Source of the DNA: Arctopsyche grandis
Taxonomy: Eukaryota; Arthropoda; Insecta; Trichoptera; Hydropsychidae
Direction of reading: 5' to 3'
DNA: 64,000 nt
Assembly: GCF_051622035.1 (NCBI RefSeq)
Contig: NC_135356.1
Coordinates: 6,180,079 to 6,244,078 of the forward strand
Part shown: positions 50,661 through 63,200 of the stretch, piece after piece
Layout of the letters: each line of letters starts with the position of its first letter
Position numbering within the stretch: position 1 is the first letter of the stretch
Position numbers and translations under genes: made by a program
The notes under the pieces: model-generated
Seen by the model: the letters and a program-made list of their open reading frames with translations, nothing else
Told to the model about the DNA's origin: nothing
The model's database searches: none

Positions 50661-50772
50661 ACATATAAATACTTCGAGAACATGTAATAGAACTCGAATG
50701 TAATTAGTTATTTATTTATTTACAATAAACTCTCGATTATCCGGATGCATATTAAAACATATCTATGTATGT

Positions 50773-51376
50773 GTTACACCGAATCCGTGAAATTGTCTAT
50801 TACACGCATTCGGCAAGAGAATTGCCGAATACGTGAAACATGCAAGCATGTTGCCCAGTTCACGGATTTGGCAAATTTTTTGGCGAATGCATGTATTCGG
50901 CAAGAATTTGTCTGCTCAAAGCATGGAGTCGGCAAATAGACAGCAGCGCTCCGGTGTTGTTTTTTAAAACTGGATAGCGTGGACAAGTGTCAAAGTGACA
51001 GCTGAATGAAGATGTTTAATTAAGTTTAATTTACATATTATTATGTATAATATGACTACATACATATGTTTAGATCATCTCATATGACTTATACATAAAT
51101 TAATGCCATTTTTATACATTTTGATCAATATTTTAACAGTGAAACATATGTATGTAGTCATATTATACATAATAATATGTAAATTAAACTAAATTAAACA
51201 TCCTTATTCAGCTGTCAGTTTGACACTTGGTTATAATATAACACGCTGTCCAGTTCACGCATTCGGCAAAGAATTTACGGAATCCGTGAACTGGGCAACG
51301 TGCTTGCATTTTTCACGCATTCGGCAATTCTCCTGCCGAATGCTTGTAATAGACAATTTCATGGATTCGGTGTAAC
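50773..51376. mobile_element. Foldback element with ~250-290 bp inverted arms
   Basis: GTTACACCGAATCCGTGAAA at the left is mirrored by CATGGATTCGGTGTAAC at the right. The mirror continues through CGCATTCGGCAA motifs and the AGCTGAAT and ATATTATTATGTATAATATG blocks to a short centre near 51085. No coding frame. Confidence 0.88.
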
Positions 51377-51713
51377 ATATGTATATATAAAAATTAATTT
51401 TTGTTTTTCTGTCTGTCTCGTATAGGCTCCTTAAACACTCAACCGATTACGATGGAACTTTTAGGATTTGTTGTATGCATATCCGGGAAGCTTACTGTAA
51501 AAAAAATCGCCGAAAAACGGGATTGAGTGGCATTTCAACGCAATAATTTCAAATGTTTTCGCGTCGCGATCTGCGTTGTTAGGGTAAAATAAACAAACAA
51601 TTGGATAATTTCAAATGTGTTCGCTGTCTGCATTTTTCCGACAAATGGAAACGGGAACGGGAATTGCATTCGTTATTCGGCATTGCAACGCATGCCGGGT
51701 TCAGATAGTATTG
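51377..51713. mobile_element. Possible Helitron-like or other non-coding transposon
   Basis: CTGTCTGTCTCGTATAGGCT near the start and CGCATGCCGGGTTCAGATAG at the end are phrases I associate with non-autonomous elements common in insects. It ends (C/A)TAGT. Weak assignment. Confidence 0.4.
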
Positions 51714-52520
51714 TATAAATAATGTTTTTTGTATACATGTGTGTAATATATTAAATATACGAGACATGCTGTGATCATTTATAGATTTTTAAGCTATTAA
51801 CACATTTTTCAAACATTTAAAAAAGTATTTAAATCCAACTAAAATTATTTAGAAATCAAATAAAATTCAGGTATAAAAAATGTACCTATTTCAAACAAAC
51901 CCTAGATCACAACCGTAGATTACTATAAAGGTGTGCTTAGACTCTCATATATAATGCAACAATATAAAAAAACAACAAAAGAAGTCTATAAATGAATGTA
52001 TTTTTCTAAAACTAGTTCCATCTTCTTCATTGTTGTTAAAATGTAATACTCACAATCTAAATGCCAAGCCACAATCTAAAATAATCAGCAGCTAGGGATT
52101 TCCATCGGGAAATTCTGCTATGGTTATGAATTTAGCAATTCCGGCGTAAACTAGTCTTTATAAAAATTGACACGGATTACACGACCCATGTTCAATGTAC
52201 TTTTTTTCAATGCTACCTGGAAAGGCTTAGCGGGTAGTATTCCTGTTTACTTGGTACATGCTCAAAATACAGCGCCTATCGGCGTTTTTCAGGCTCGTGG
52301 ACTTGTTGGCAAAACGCCGATCGGCATTGGTCAGCATTCAAAGGGTTAACAATCAATTCTTACTATACTTTTTAATAGATGATGTTTATCTCGTAAAACA
52401 TGTGTTTTGGATATGTATGTATGTATGTATATACAAACTCTACGACAAAATACACCGAAAAAGTTGGGAAAATGGGTCTTGAGAAATTGCAAGTTGGTGG
52501 AACGAGGTAGACTGTAGGAA
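51714..52520. other. AT-rich DNA, nothing recognised
   Basis: No supported gene or repeat. Short ATGT microsatellite at about 52414-52430. Confidence 0.5.
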
Positions 52521-52522
52521 TA

Positions 52523-52669
52523 CACTCAGGTAAAACGTACATGCTATCGCTTTCACCGCCTCTCGATCAATAGCATTTCGTATAGAAAATAGAACACTGT
52601 AGGCTATAGATCATGAAATGCTATTGGTCGAAATGTGGTGAATAGGACAGCATGTGTGTTTTACCTAAG
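52523..52669. mobile_element. Small foldback MITE
   Basis: CACTCAGGTAAAACGTACAT is mirrored by ATGTGTGTTTTACCTAAGTG, and the arms extend about 57 bases with mismatches. Confidence 0.75.
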
Positions 52670-54329
52670 TGTCCTGCAGCGGATAGATTATAGTTCGGAA
52701 TACCATAGAACACGAACCTTTGGTACTTCTTTGTGGTTTGTATTTTACTGGTAAGTATTTATATTAAACGGCCGGTATCCATCGTTCAGTATAAATAATA
52801 TAAAACCTTTAAAAAGGTCAGTATTAATGTTAAATGGTAAGTTTTATTTTGATGAATGGCCAGTATTACTTTTTGGTTGTTATGACCTTGATAAACAATT
52901 CCATCTAACAGGCATTGCTATTTTTTCTGGAGTATGTACGTCAGATTTTTATGCTGTCCATTTGTATTATTAATACTGACATTTAACAATATAATACTGA
53001 CCATTATTAGTTATTCTAATTAAGTTAATAACCATTATCAGTTATTCTTATTACTTTTAACTTTATGAGTTATCAGATAAAATCAAATAATATTGTACAT
53101 ATTTCTTAAACCGTTTTCAGTTTTTTTATCTCTTTATAACCAACGGTATTCACTTGCTTTTTTATTTAAAAAAACTCGGATTTTAACGTTAATTAATTAC
53201 ATAAAAAACAGAATACTAGCAATCAATTCAGCAAATAGATCAAGTTCTAAATCCATTACTTCGTTTTTAATGGTAAACGGGCTATTTCGCAAATTGCACA
53301 CGACAATCGTCGTCACGAAAATCTGGCACCGAGTTCTTGTTAGAATGATAGTTCGCGTGAATATCTCTTGATGGATGGAATTTTCGTGTGCCATATTTTT
53401 CGTGACTCAGATTTTAGTGACGTGTGCGAGATCCCTTTGTGCGGAATAATCAACAAACCGTTTTCAATGCGTTATTATTGGAGACTCCAACGAGCAGTTA
53501 AGTAAAAAACCCATAAACGAAAAAAATGTTTATTTATTTTCATTATATTCTATAGGAAAGTGACAGTACTAAAGTAAAAAACAATGTTAATTTTGTACGA
53601 AATCCTCTCAATTACATATGTAAGGGTGGTAAATCAGTATACTGTATTATTGGATGGCCTTATTTAATAAAAATCTTATAAATTCTGAAAACACAAATAG
53701 ATATTTTAGACTTTTTACCCAGTGGCATAGCAAAGGTAAATGGCGCCCGGGGAAAGCATTTTTTGTTCCCCCCCCCCTCACCTCTTTTGTCATATTTGTC
53801 GACTTAAATTTGCCAAGAAACAAACATACAATTTAACTATTATATGAAAAAATTATCTCGATATAGTAAATTACAAGAATTTATCTAAATTATCAATTCG
53901 TATTGTTTTCAAGCATTCAGACACAAAATATATGTATATAGAAAGCCTCGTTTTAAATGCATCTCCCGCTTTTACGGTCAGGCTCATATACAGTAACATG
54001 CAGAGAAATCGCATCACTTTCAATTGTTCGATGTTTTCGATTTTTTTAAATTACATGAAGCTATACACAAGTTTTTTTGGTTTTATTATTTGATTTCAAC
54101 TATTTAACATGTTTTACGATTAAAAAAGATTATTTATATTTTTAAATTAAAGCGAGATACGAATTTTAAAAAAACATGCAAAATAGGGCATTTTTCTTAT
54201 ATGTATTTCAAATGTCTCTAGCTAAAATAATATTACAGTATATATTTTTCTATGAATTAAAATACATAGGCAATGAACATATGACAACAATAAATAGTAA
54301 TATAATAATTACTAGACAATCGTTTTGCT
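52670..54329. other. AT-rich DNA; one hAT-like terminus
   Basis: CAGTGGCATAGCAAAGG at 53720, followed by a C run (53769-53778), looks like a left hAT end, but I found no right partner. Nothing else is supported. Confidence 0.4.
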
Positions 54330-54560
54330 TCTATGATGGGATGGTACCTGCCGGCGGGGACAATACGACTTTTTTTAGTATGTCGTCCGAAATTTCTTCA
54401 AATCATACATTTTCAACAGTTTTTTTAACTCATAATTTGCCCCAGGGTGTTGTTTTTATTCCCTTTGCTTTATAATAGCCCATAAATATTCGATAGGTTG
54501 TAAGTCGGGGCTATTGTCTGGTCACTGAGATAAATCGATTGGTTGGTAGCACATGATATT
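54330..54560 (-). pseudogene. Tc1-like transposase scrap
   Basis: The minus strand reads PDNSPDLQPIEYLWAIIK, the final catalytic-region motif of Tc1/mariner transposases. It continues with several stops. No ends were found. Confidence 0.65.
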
Positions 54561-54839
54561 AAGGTTCCCTTAATACAACGAAAGTTTTCCACTAGGTCCA
54601 TCGATGAAATTCGTGTTTTTCGTTCCGACCCAATGTATGTACATAAATATACATATATAACTAAGGTTTCACCTATTGTTTTTTATCGAGATAAATTGCC
54701 AAATCAAGAAGTCTGACATATAGATTTTTCGAGAATTTTTATACTGCATTTTTTTATTATAAAACATTAAATTTGTACCAGTATTTTTAAAAGCTCTGCG
54801 TAACCACAGCCTTTTTATGACGCTGCATAAGAAATTTCG

Positions 54840-55050
54840 GGTTTGTGTCTAATGTTTGAAAATATCCATACTTGGAAGGAAATTTTAAGGGTTTGTAGTA
54901 TTTGATTGCGAAATTTGTTTACAATTCTGATAGGAAACGTTCGATCTGGGAGTAACTTATCCTAGGTCTGGCCTGCAGCACACATCAGGGATAGAACCCG
55001 TGACCACATAATGATAGCATTACATGCTTTAGTCAAACCGATCTACCATA
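54840..55050 (-). mobile_element. SINE copy S7, degenerate
   Basis: The minus strand retains GGTCACGGGTTCTATCCC (box B) and GAACGTTTCCTATCAGAATT of the SINE body. Confidence 0.6.
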
Positions 55051-56330
55051 ATATTTTCGTAAATGCGGTGGCCAATTACATTTCGTTTCAGTTTCGCATT
55101 GCATTTTGTTCAAGAAATATAACATTGTTCATGTGTATAGCGGTCGGTAGAATTTGACTTTCATTTTTTGTTAGTTTTGAGTTGATTTTTCGTATATTGA
55201 AATATAAATAATAATAAAATTTTAATATAAAATACGTAAGTTGTTGATATTATTAATTTATTTATGGAATACGTATATATTTTATATTAATGGAAATTTT
55301 TATTTTTAGGACGATAACAGTAATCGCCAACGTCATGTTATGGACAGCAAAACTTACAGTAATATTATTAAAGACCTTGCATTGAATTATATTGTAATAA
55401 TATTATATAGTAGAATAAGAAATAATTTGAAAAAAATAAAGAAATTGTTTTACGTCCTTTCAATGTTACAACACATTGCATGAATGCGACAGCATGCCCG
55501 GTTCTCGTAAGTCTCACGCTACATCTGACCGACTATATCTGAAACACTTCATATAATGTAATATTATTATTTATTACAAACATACATTTTTTTCTCGAGA
55601 CTTGAGAAGTGAAATCGAGAATTCTCATCTCTCGAAAAATCAGAATGCTAGGTTCCACCTATAACTTTTTATTTTTACAATAATACCTGCGTCGAAATAG
55701 CATTTAGATGGTTTGAAAAAGTGGTGTACTGATATTTTATCATTACGTGACTAGAGTATTTACGATAAGTACTGTTTTACACCGTTTTTATGGCCAGTAG
55801 TTACATCTGTTTATTCCGTGAGATGAGCAAATAATAATTTCAGTTTTAAACGTAATTATCGTAAATAGTCAATATAAGATAGTTTATGGGTGGTGTCAAT
55901 TTTGGTGTAAAATATACATTATAAGACGACTGTAGGAAAATTGATTCGCAAAGATAAGTTACAAACAATAATTCCGTCTTTATAGGGATAGGTATATAAT
56001 ACATACATAAGTATGCGTTATACTGTTTTACGCCCACGAATGGTTTTTGTTTTGTTTCATTAAGTTCGATTTTACGCTTGACAGTAATTGATTTATTTTC
56101 CATTGTTGCAATATTCAGATCTGCACTGGTCGAGGTCTTCGTTTCTCGCCTTTCGAACCCTACTCGTAAGTAAAGAAGGGCGTAAGTCCAATCGTCCCAG
56201 CTTCTATCAATCTATGTATGTATCTAGAAAGGATATATATTTATAAAACTTACATATTTCAAAGTATAAAAATATATAGTCAATGAAGAAACTGCTCCGA
56301 CGAATATTTTATATCATATTATATAGTATA
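55051..56330. other. AT-rich DNA, nothing recognised
   Basis: No frame or repeat I can support. Confidence 0.5.
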
Positions 56331-56775
56331 CTAGCTGTATTACCCGGCTTCGCTCGGTATTTGTAAAATAAACCGCTTAAACATGACTAATCTAATAGTA
56401 AACATTTTATTAAATTTATTTGAATAGTTTTATTTTATATGAATTCATTTGAATACCCATTTGCTTTTTTATTAAATTGACTGTCACGAACAAACATATA
56501 TATATATACATAGTTAGTTTCTTATAAAAAAATATATTTACGCCCCCCGCGTCCGCGCCCCCCTGAACCTTCACCGTCTAGAGCTACACCCCCTGCGTCC
56601 CCCTGAACCTTCACCGTCTAGGGCTACGCCCCCTGCACCCCCCTGAGCATTCACCATCTAGAGCTACGCTACCTGCGCCCCCCTGATCATTTGCCGTCTA
56701 GGGCTACGCCCCCTGTGCCCCCTGAGCATTCGCCGTCTAGGCCTACGCCCCCTGTGCCCCCCTGAACCAAGGCAA
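56331..56775. repeat. Transposon-derived block with ~46-bp C-rich tandem repeat
   Basis: It begins ACTAGCTGTATTACCCGGCT, a phrase common in decayed insect elements. From about 56540 there are five units of a ~46-base repeat with CCCCCTGAACCTTCACCGTC. Confidence 0.7.
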
Positions 56776-56939
56776 ATCAGCGCCTATGAATCGAACAAAA
56801 AAAAAATCGAATCATTTGTTCGATGACGTCACGGATCTACGAGCCAACGAACGAAGGATACATAGATACATAAATACATATATACAAAGTCTCTTTCTAA
56901 ATTATATATTAGATATGTATATGAATATGAAGTTTGCTT

Positions 56940-57235
56940 GGCATACTTCGAGGAAAGACAGAAAACGTGGGTGAGAAGTAAGACAAGGGTTGTATTATAG
57001 ATATAGTGGATAGAGTGAAGAGATTGATATGGCAATGGGCGGGCCACGTGGCTAGAAGAATCGACGAATGGTGAACACAATAAGTGCTAGAATGGTACCC
57101 GAGAGAATGCAAAAGGGTAAAAGGAAGACCGCAGGGAAAATGGGTAGACGAAATTAGTGGGAGTGGAAGCGCGTTGGAGAGGTCTTCATCCAGCAGTCGA
57201 TGGCAAATGGCTGTAGATGACGATGATGATTAGAG
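56940..57235 (+). mobile_element. LINE 3' end with (GAT)n tail
   Basis: The codons give WQWAGHVARRIDEW, then VLEWYPRECKRVKGRPQGKW, with frameshifts and stops, ending GATGACGATGATGAT. Same family as 41591-42565. Confidence 0.8.
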
Positions 57236-57375
57236 GTTGGACCGGAAGCGTGCTTTTTCCAGGAAACAGGGCAAACTACAAAGCTAGAGAGCATAAAAAA
57301 AGTTTCATCATAAAATTGAACGAAGCAAGGCGAACAATGAACAATGAACTGCGCAAAGTTGGTCCGCTCTTTAAT
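57233..57375. repeat. GACCGGAAGCGTGC repeat, copy 3
   Basis: It matches 48928-49095, with one internal deletion. Confidence 0.75.
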
Positions 57376-57424
57376 GATGATATAAATATTATGGTTGTGA
57401 AACTTGGACATTGAACGCAAAAAT

Positions 57425-58050
57425 GTTACAAAGTCCACTCAGTAGTTTGGAGCGCTGTATGCTCGGCATAACGAGGAGGGATAGAAAATGGAATACGTAG
57501 GTGAGAAGAATAACAAGGGTAGTGGATATAATTGAGAGATTGAATGCGAGTCATGTTTTTATAAGAACAGACAATATATAAACGAAAGAATGGTAAGAGA
57601 ATGTAAAAGGGTGAATGGAAGGCCGCAAGATACATATGTAGATGGGTAGACGAAACTAAAAATAAAAAATGTGAAATCAGATCATTTGAGCTCGAGATGT
57701 ACATATGTAAAAAAACGCTAGCATGCACAATCTTTTTTATGCCACCAAGTCCAAAAATCACCCCTAGAGTGTTTTCGGTGATATTTTGTCCTTGTATTGA
57801 CATAAGTTTAAATTGGTCGTTCTAGGAAGCGTTGAGGGGAACAGAGGAAGAGAACGATCCCCAACAAGATGGAGTGACCAGGTCAGGGCTGTCACTGGGA
57901 AACTGGCAGTCGAATCACTGGGAGCTGAGGACTAAGGTTTCAAGAGGACTGGAAGACCATGATAATAAATTAGAAGACATGAAAGTCACGAAACGGAAAG
58001 AAGACATAGGTTTGACAGTAATCGATAACGGTGATTCCCATATTTAGGAA
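57425..58050 (+). mobile_element. Further LINE C-terminal fragments
   Basis: 57430-57560 reads ALEREM-like then RCMLGITRRDRKW. 57830-57960 reads GRERSPTRWSDQV in one frame. These look like two LINE tails in the same direction. The flanks are too decayed to place ends. Confidence 0.55.
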
Positions 58051-58194
58051 AAACTTGTCGAAATAATAAGATCGTACGAATTAACAGTGACATGAAGAAA
58101 CACCCTTACCAGCTGAAAGTCCCAAGAACGTGCATGGCGTATGAACAGATATATGTAAATATTAATTAATTAATAAAAGGTAATGTAATGTCGA

Positions 58195-58760
58195 AACGTA
58201 TTATATTTTCAGTTGTAATATATTCCAACCAAAGTTTTATGTCATTCATATTCGAATACAATTCAATTAGTAAATTATATCTCTACAAGCGCAAATGCAC
58301 TTTGAACAATGTGCGCCAGTTGTAATATAACTGTTGAATTTTGACAGCTCTGATGTGTTTACGAATGCTTTAGAATTCAATAATGCGTTAATATTTGTTA
58401 GATATTACGAATAAAAGTAATGAGTACCGTATTATTACTAAAGCCCGGACCTAGAAGGTGCCGCGTATTGTTTAAATGTTGTAAATGCATTGTTAAAGGT
58501 TAGCCGAACCTTTTTTACAAAGGATTTACAACAATGGAACGATGAGCGGCGCCTTGGCTATCCTACCTCTAATTATTACAACTCTAAGAATGTGTTCAAA
58601 ACAAGAAAAATGTTACTTTCCAACTCAATTTACTAGTCGATTGACGTTTTCATGAAAACTTAAGTACCGACTTATATGTAGTTGAATTGTATTTTCAGTT
58701 GTTATATATTTTGACCAGTTGAAACGTAATTCGCCATTCGTGAGTTAGACGTAATATATA
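58195..58760. mobile_element. MITE with TTTTCAGTTGTAATATATT ends, copy 2
   Basis: Interior in inverse order to 44466-44950. It is interrupted at 58439-58571 by a TAGAGGTAGG MITE; the other copy shows the empty site. Confidence 0.8.
58439..58571. mobile_element. Small MITE, TAGAGGTAGG family, copy D (inverted)
   Basis: Perfect 8-bp duplication ATTATTAC (58431-58438 and 58572-58579). It ends CTATCCTACCTCTA. Confidence 0.9.
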
Positions 58761-59720
58761 AGCTGAAAGAGCACATACGAATGCATACGGAAATTCAAAT
58801 GCACATACGAATGCATTTGAATTTAATAAATTTAATTCATTTATTTTTTTTTCATTCAATTTCAGTCAACGGATAACGGATGAGCCTCACACTAGGCAAA
58901 AATTGTGTGCGAATATTTATCGCATCAATTAATCATAAAAAAATATCAATCAGTGATATTGTTCGCGAACGAAGGTGAAGAATTTGAAGAAAATTAATTG
59001 CAATTTACGTGTCAACTATAGTTTAATTAAATATTATCGTTTGCGATTCCGTACTTTGTACTTTGCATCAGCGTATTTTGTTCAGTCATCAAAATCATCG
59101 TTTGCACCGGTTACTAGTGACTATCAGCTACGTATTTTGATACAAATTGATTTCAGTGCGTGTTTTTTAATAATAATTTTAATTATTTAGTAGCGTTGAA
59201 ATTTTCATTCGCGTGTGAAAATTGCACTCATTTGTTTTTGTACGAAGTGAATTTAAAATTTAAAAGTAAATATTAAATTAACAATAAACATCAGTGTTTG
59301 TTAAATTAAGTGCAATCTTTTCAAATGTATTGGAAGAAGAAGATTGGCAAAAGCGTTTCAGCCATTGCTATGGAGACTACATACATACAACTGGTGAATT
59401 TACTGTTATTTTTGTATATTGATGTGCTACTTTTTTTTAATAATATTTTAATGTTGATTTTAAATATAATGTTTAACTTTTAAGGTTGCTGTGATGGTAG
59501 GAGATATGATATGATGATCACGGAGATAATTTACCCGTAAGCATGTTTTATTTATTTATATACCAACATAAACAATTTAAATCGTCTTTCAATTTAGATG
59601 TAGCTCTACTGTTTGAATTTTGATACGATGGCATCATATTTCATTTATCGAACAAAAAATTTATATTTACAATTTTCATATAATATATGTACATATGTAT
59701 GTGTTATGCAATTTATTTTT
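58761..59720. other. AT-rich DNA, nothing recognised
   Basis: A small duplicated phrase (GCACATACGAATGCAT, twice at 58770-58820). No supported gene. Confidence 0.5.
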
Positions 59721-60915
59721 GGTGATACTTTTATGCGGTCTACCTTCACATATCTACTTTGGTATGCGATCTACCTTCACGTTTTTACTTTAATATGCGG
59801 TCTCATTGTCTCAGTTCTCGCGTGTGACTGAATAATACCGACCCTAACAACCTAATCTTAAATGAATAGGGCCAACCTTAACTTAACCTAACCTATCCTG
59901 ACCCTTAAGGGGGTATTCTAGTCTAGAGGGACAAATTTTGGGCGTTTTTTAAAATTCAATAAAACAAAAACTAACAACATTTTTTATATGCATTTTTTAT
60001 TATATGTTTATTAATATTTCAATAATACATAACAAAAATGAAAAAAAAAAAACATTAAAAATTGAAAAAATTACAGGCTGGTAAAGTGGGGGAGGAAAAA
60101 AAAAGGGTGCCTCCATCTAGACACGATTCCAACCCTTCTAGTCATCCGAAAAAAAAATAAAAAAAAATTCTTAATTAATAAGAGTGTCACTATGGTCCGT
60201 ACCACGGAAAAAAATAAAAAATAAATTTTCGCGAAATGGCAACTGTTTGAAAAAAAAAGTAATTTTTTGGCCTTTTTTTTCAAAGTTTTGAATTTTTTAA
60301 AAATATTAAATAACAATATTTTTACATATTTCTGGTACGGACCATAGAGGGATATATAAAAAAGAACCACACCAAATTTTAAGTAAATTGGTCCATTAGA
60401 ACTTGAGATATCATGTCAAACTCGTTGGAAAAAGTAGTTTCGAGAAAAACGCGTTTAAAGTTCGGGTAACGTTACGCGTCGGTTGGATAATAATTTGAAT
60501 ATTTTTAAAGGTTTAAACTGAAAATATGAAACAAAAAAAAAATCGATATTTTCAAATTTCTAGACTAGAATACCCCCTTAAATAAATAGGTGTTGGCCGC
60601 TAAGATATCTTTTTTTAAAGATTTATTTCATCAATATTTTCATAATAGGAACATATCTTAGCAGCCAACACTTATTTATTTAATGGTCTGGATAGGTTAG
60701 GTTAAGGGTTGGCCCTATTCATTTAAGATTTGGTTAAGAGATATTTATCTGGTGACGATATTTTGATAGAAATGCTTCGACAACATTATGGGGCGACAGG
60801 AAAAAACAAAAATTGTAATAAATATTTCGTTGCTACGATACATATAAAAAAAAATAGTCGACTGCGATTCAAGGTAGATAACATGCTGAGGTAGACCGCA
60901 TACTAAAGTAGCACC
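59721..60915. mobile_element. Foldback element, copy X2, with nested TTAA MITE
   Basis: Same ends and inverted core as X1 in ASNS intron 9 (TATGCGGTCTACC...GGTAGACCGCATACTAAAGT). The core is split at TTAA by the next entry. Confidence 0.8.
59909..60577. mobile_element. TTAA-target MITE, 669 bp, piggyBac-like
   Basis: Perfect 19-bp inverted ends GGGGGTATTCTAGTCTAGA / TCTAGACTAGAATACCCCC between TTAA (59905-59908) and TTAA (60578-60581). TTAA duplication is the piggyBac hallmark. No transposase. Confidence 0.92.
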
Positions 60916-61599
60916 ATATTTTTTGTGTATGATTGTGTATGTATATTTATGTACATACATTGTAAGGGTAATTTGTTAGATGTTCCGTGATCGGAGATTT
61001 TAGTGACGTGCGTGAGATCTCTTTTCGCAGAATAATCACAGAACCGTACGCCAGTATCTTCAGTTATACAATTTACAATGTATGTAGCTACTAGACACTT
61101 CTGGATACACCTTTTGTGTGCAAGTTTCTTTCATCATATTTCACTCTCGCGAATGTGCCCTTTTGCATTCATGGCGTCAATATTTCTGACAATACGTACA
61201 ATTCTATGAAACGGAAAGGTTAATTTTCACGCTTTTACGATTTACGAGACTTTTCATTTCGCGGCTGTATCGTAAAAATATAATTCGATTACGAAAGCAG
61301 ACAATGAGCTTTCAAAAAACCATTACACGTGGAATATATGCATGTGGCTGAAGCATGGTTTCCGGAAAATTGGATGCAGTTGCCGATGCTCCTTGATGTG
61401 CACAATAATCATATTTTCAGTTTGCATGACCACAAAGCGTTTATGATTATTAGCAGAAGTAGGATTCAGCGTATTATTATTTCACGTGTTACTATTTTAT
61501 ATTGCCTTTTGTTAAAATGTGTTATTTGCCTATCGTTTCACAACAATGTATTTTTACTGGATACATACATATATACATACCAAGAGGGTGACCGTAAAA
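60916..61599. other. AT-rich DNA, nothing recognised
   Basis: Open frames lack supporting evidence. Confidence 0.45.
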
Positions 61600-61659
61600 A
61601 AGTCGACTGTCGAAAAGTCGAAAATGTTCGTTTACATATATATACATATGTAAAACGGT

Positions 61660-61890
61660 TAGTATGTACCGTTTACCATGCACCATTTTTTTTTTTTTGA
61701 TCTATCGATTTTCGATCTTTGCCTTCCGATATTTGCATTTTCTGTCGTTTAACATTCTGTCTCGTCACGTAGACCCACATTATATACATATATACATATG
61801 TAGTACCGTTTAACATGCATCCTTTTTTATCTTTGGACCTAAGATCTTTCGATTTTCGATCTTTGCCTTCCGATATTTGTTTTTTCGACC
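61660..61890. repeat. GATCTTTCGATTTT family, two tandem partial copies
   Basis: ACCGTTTACCATGCACC and TTTCGATCTTTGCCTTCC-type blocks occur twice in direct order (61670 and 61805). Confidence 0.7.
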
Positions 61891-62129
61891 CATACCAAGG
61901 CAACCGAAACTTTTTGCAGTTGATAAATAATATTTTATATAACATTCGAAAATATAAAACGGGATAATATTTTTGGCACGGCTGTAAAATAAATTGCACG
62001 ACAGCACGACAGAATCGGCGTTCGTCCGGAAAATCAAACGTCAAACGGGTTGCCAGTAACAAAAATAAAATTTTACGTTTCAGTGAAATCATAACCAGTT
62101 ACTGTTTTCACTGGGTAATCGTACATATT

Positions 62130-62230
62130 ATCTTAGCAGTCAACACTTATTTATTTGAGGCTTAGGCTAGGTTAGGTTACATTAGGGTTGGCCCTATACA
62201 TTTAAGATTAGGTTGTTAGAGGGTCAGTAT
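62130..62230. repeat. Fragment of the X foldback family
   Basis: CTTAGCAGTCAACACTTATT and GTTGGCCCTATACATTTAAG match one arm of X1 and X2. Confidence 0.7.
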
Positions 62231-63047
62231 TTATTTTTGCTACTGGAAACCCATTTGACGTGTGATTTGCCGGGCCGATAAACCGTACCCATATAAAACG
62301 TTTAATAAATATTTCAGCAGAAAGAAATACAATTTAAAAGAAAACAAAAATGGGAACATGTAATAGTAAATACTGCATAGATAAAATATCATCAATGAGA
62401 TCGTTGATACTGTCCAGATTTAGCAAAGTTGGGATTATACGAAATTATACAATTATATATGTAACGATTATACGAATTATATGAAAGAGATCATCGTAAA
62501 AATTGGTCACTTACAGGATTTTGTATAGATATTTGATTTTATAATGCTCACATCGGAAAATGTGGATTGTAATATTGAATATAATATTATTAATACTTGA
62601 TATTATAACTTTAATTTCGAACGTAATGCAAAAAAGCAGACAAATAATTTGCGCAATAAACATGTGCGAGGCTTGTTGTTGCGCATCGGCCGGGTGTGCA
62701 ACGATCGTGCGCGATTAGTAAAAACGCGCAACGGTCATGGAACTATAATTAAATCGTGTTCGTTTGTCATGAACAATATGGATGCTTTTCGCACAAAAAA
62801 TAGTTCGCAATTGTCAATTTCTTGAAAATATTATGCTTTTTTACTTCGAACACTTGAAAGGAGCGATCTATGTACATATGTATGTATGTATGTATTATTA
62901 TTTGAAAACCATCTATCGATGTTTTTAACATTTAGATATTTTTAGTGTATACCATTAAACATTTAGACATTTTCTTTCGATTAATTTGTGTGTCGTACTT
63001 TTCTAGTGAGAATTTATTTTGTCTTGTTACTAAAGATTAACCTTACA
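62231..63047. other. AT-rich DNA with a GC patch
   Basis: 62650-62750 is CpG-containing (GCGCATCGGCCGGGTGTGC), but no gene or RNA can be assigned. Confidence 0.35.
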
Positions 63048-63200
63048 CCGGGTTGACACGATACGACTGCACTCACACCAAGTCCGCTAATTTGGTCACT
63101 CGGGCGTTACTAGGGGGTTGCCGCGTTACGTGTATCATCCGAGTGATTAAATTGTCGAACCCCGTCTGAAGAGCACTCGTATGGTGTCAACCTGGTATTA
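63048..63200. repeat. Inverted-repeat element with CCRGGTTGACAC ends
   Basis: CCGGGTTGACACGATACGA is mirrored by CGTATGGTGTCAACCTGG with few mismatches, about 150 bases end to end. Probably a small MITE. Confidence 0.6.

Noticed and set aside
53720..53800. hAT element starting CAGTGGCATAGC
   Set aside because: Kept only as a possible end, since no right terminus or duplication was found.
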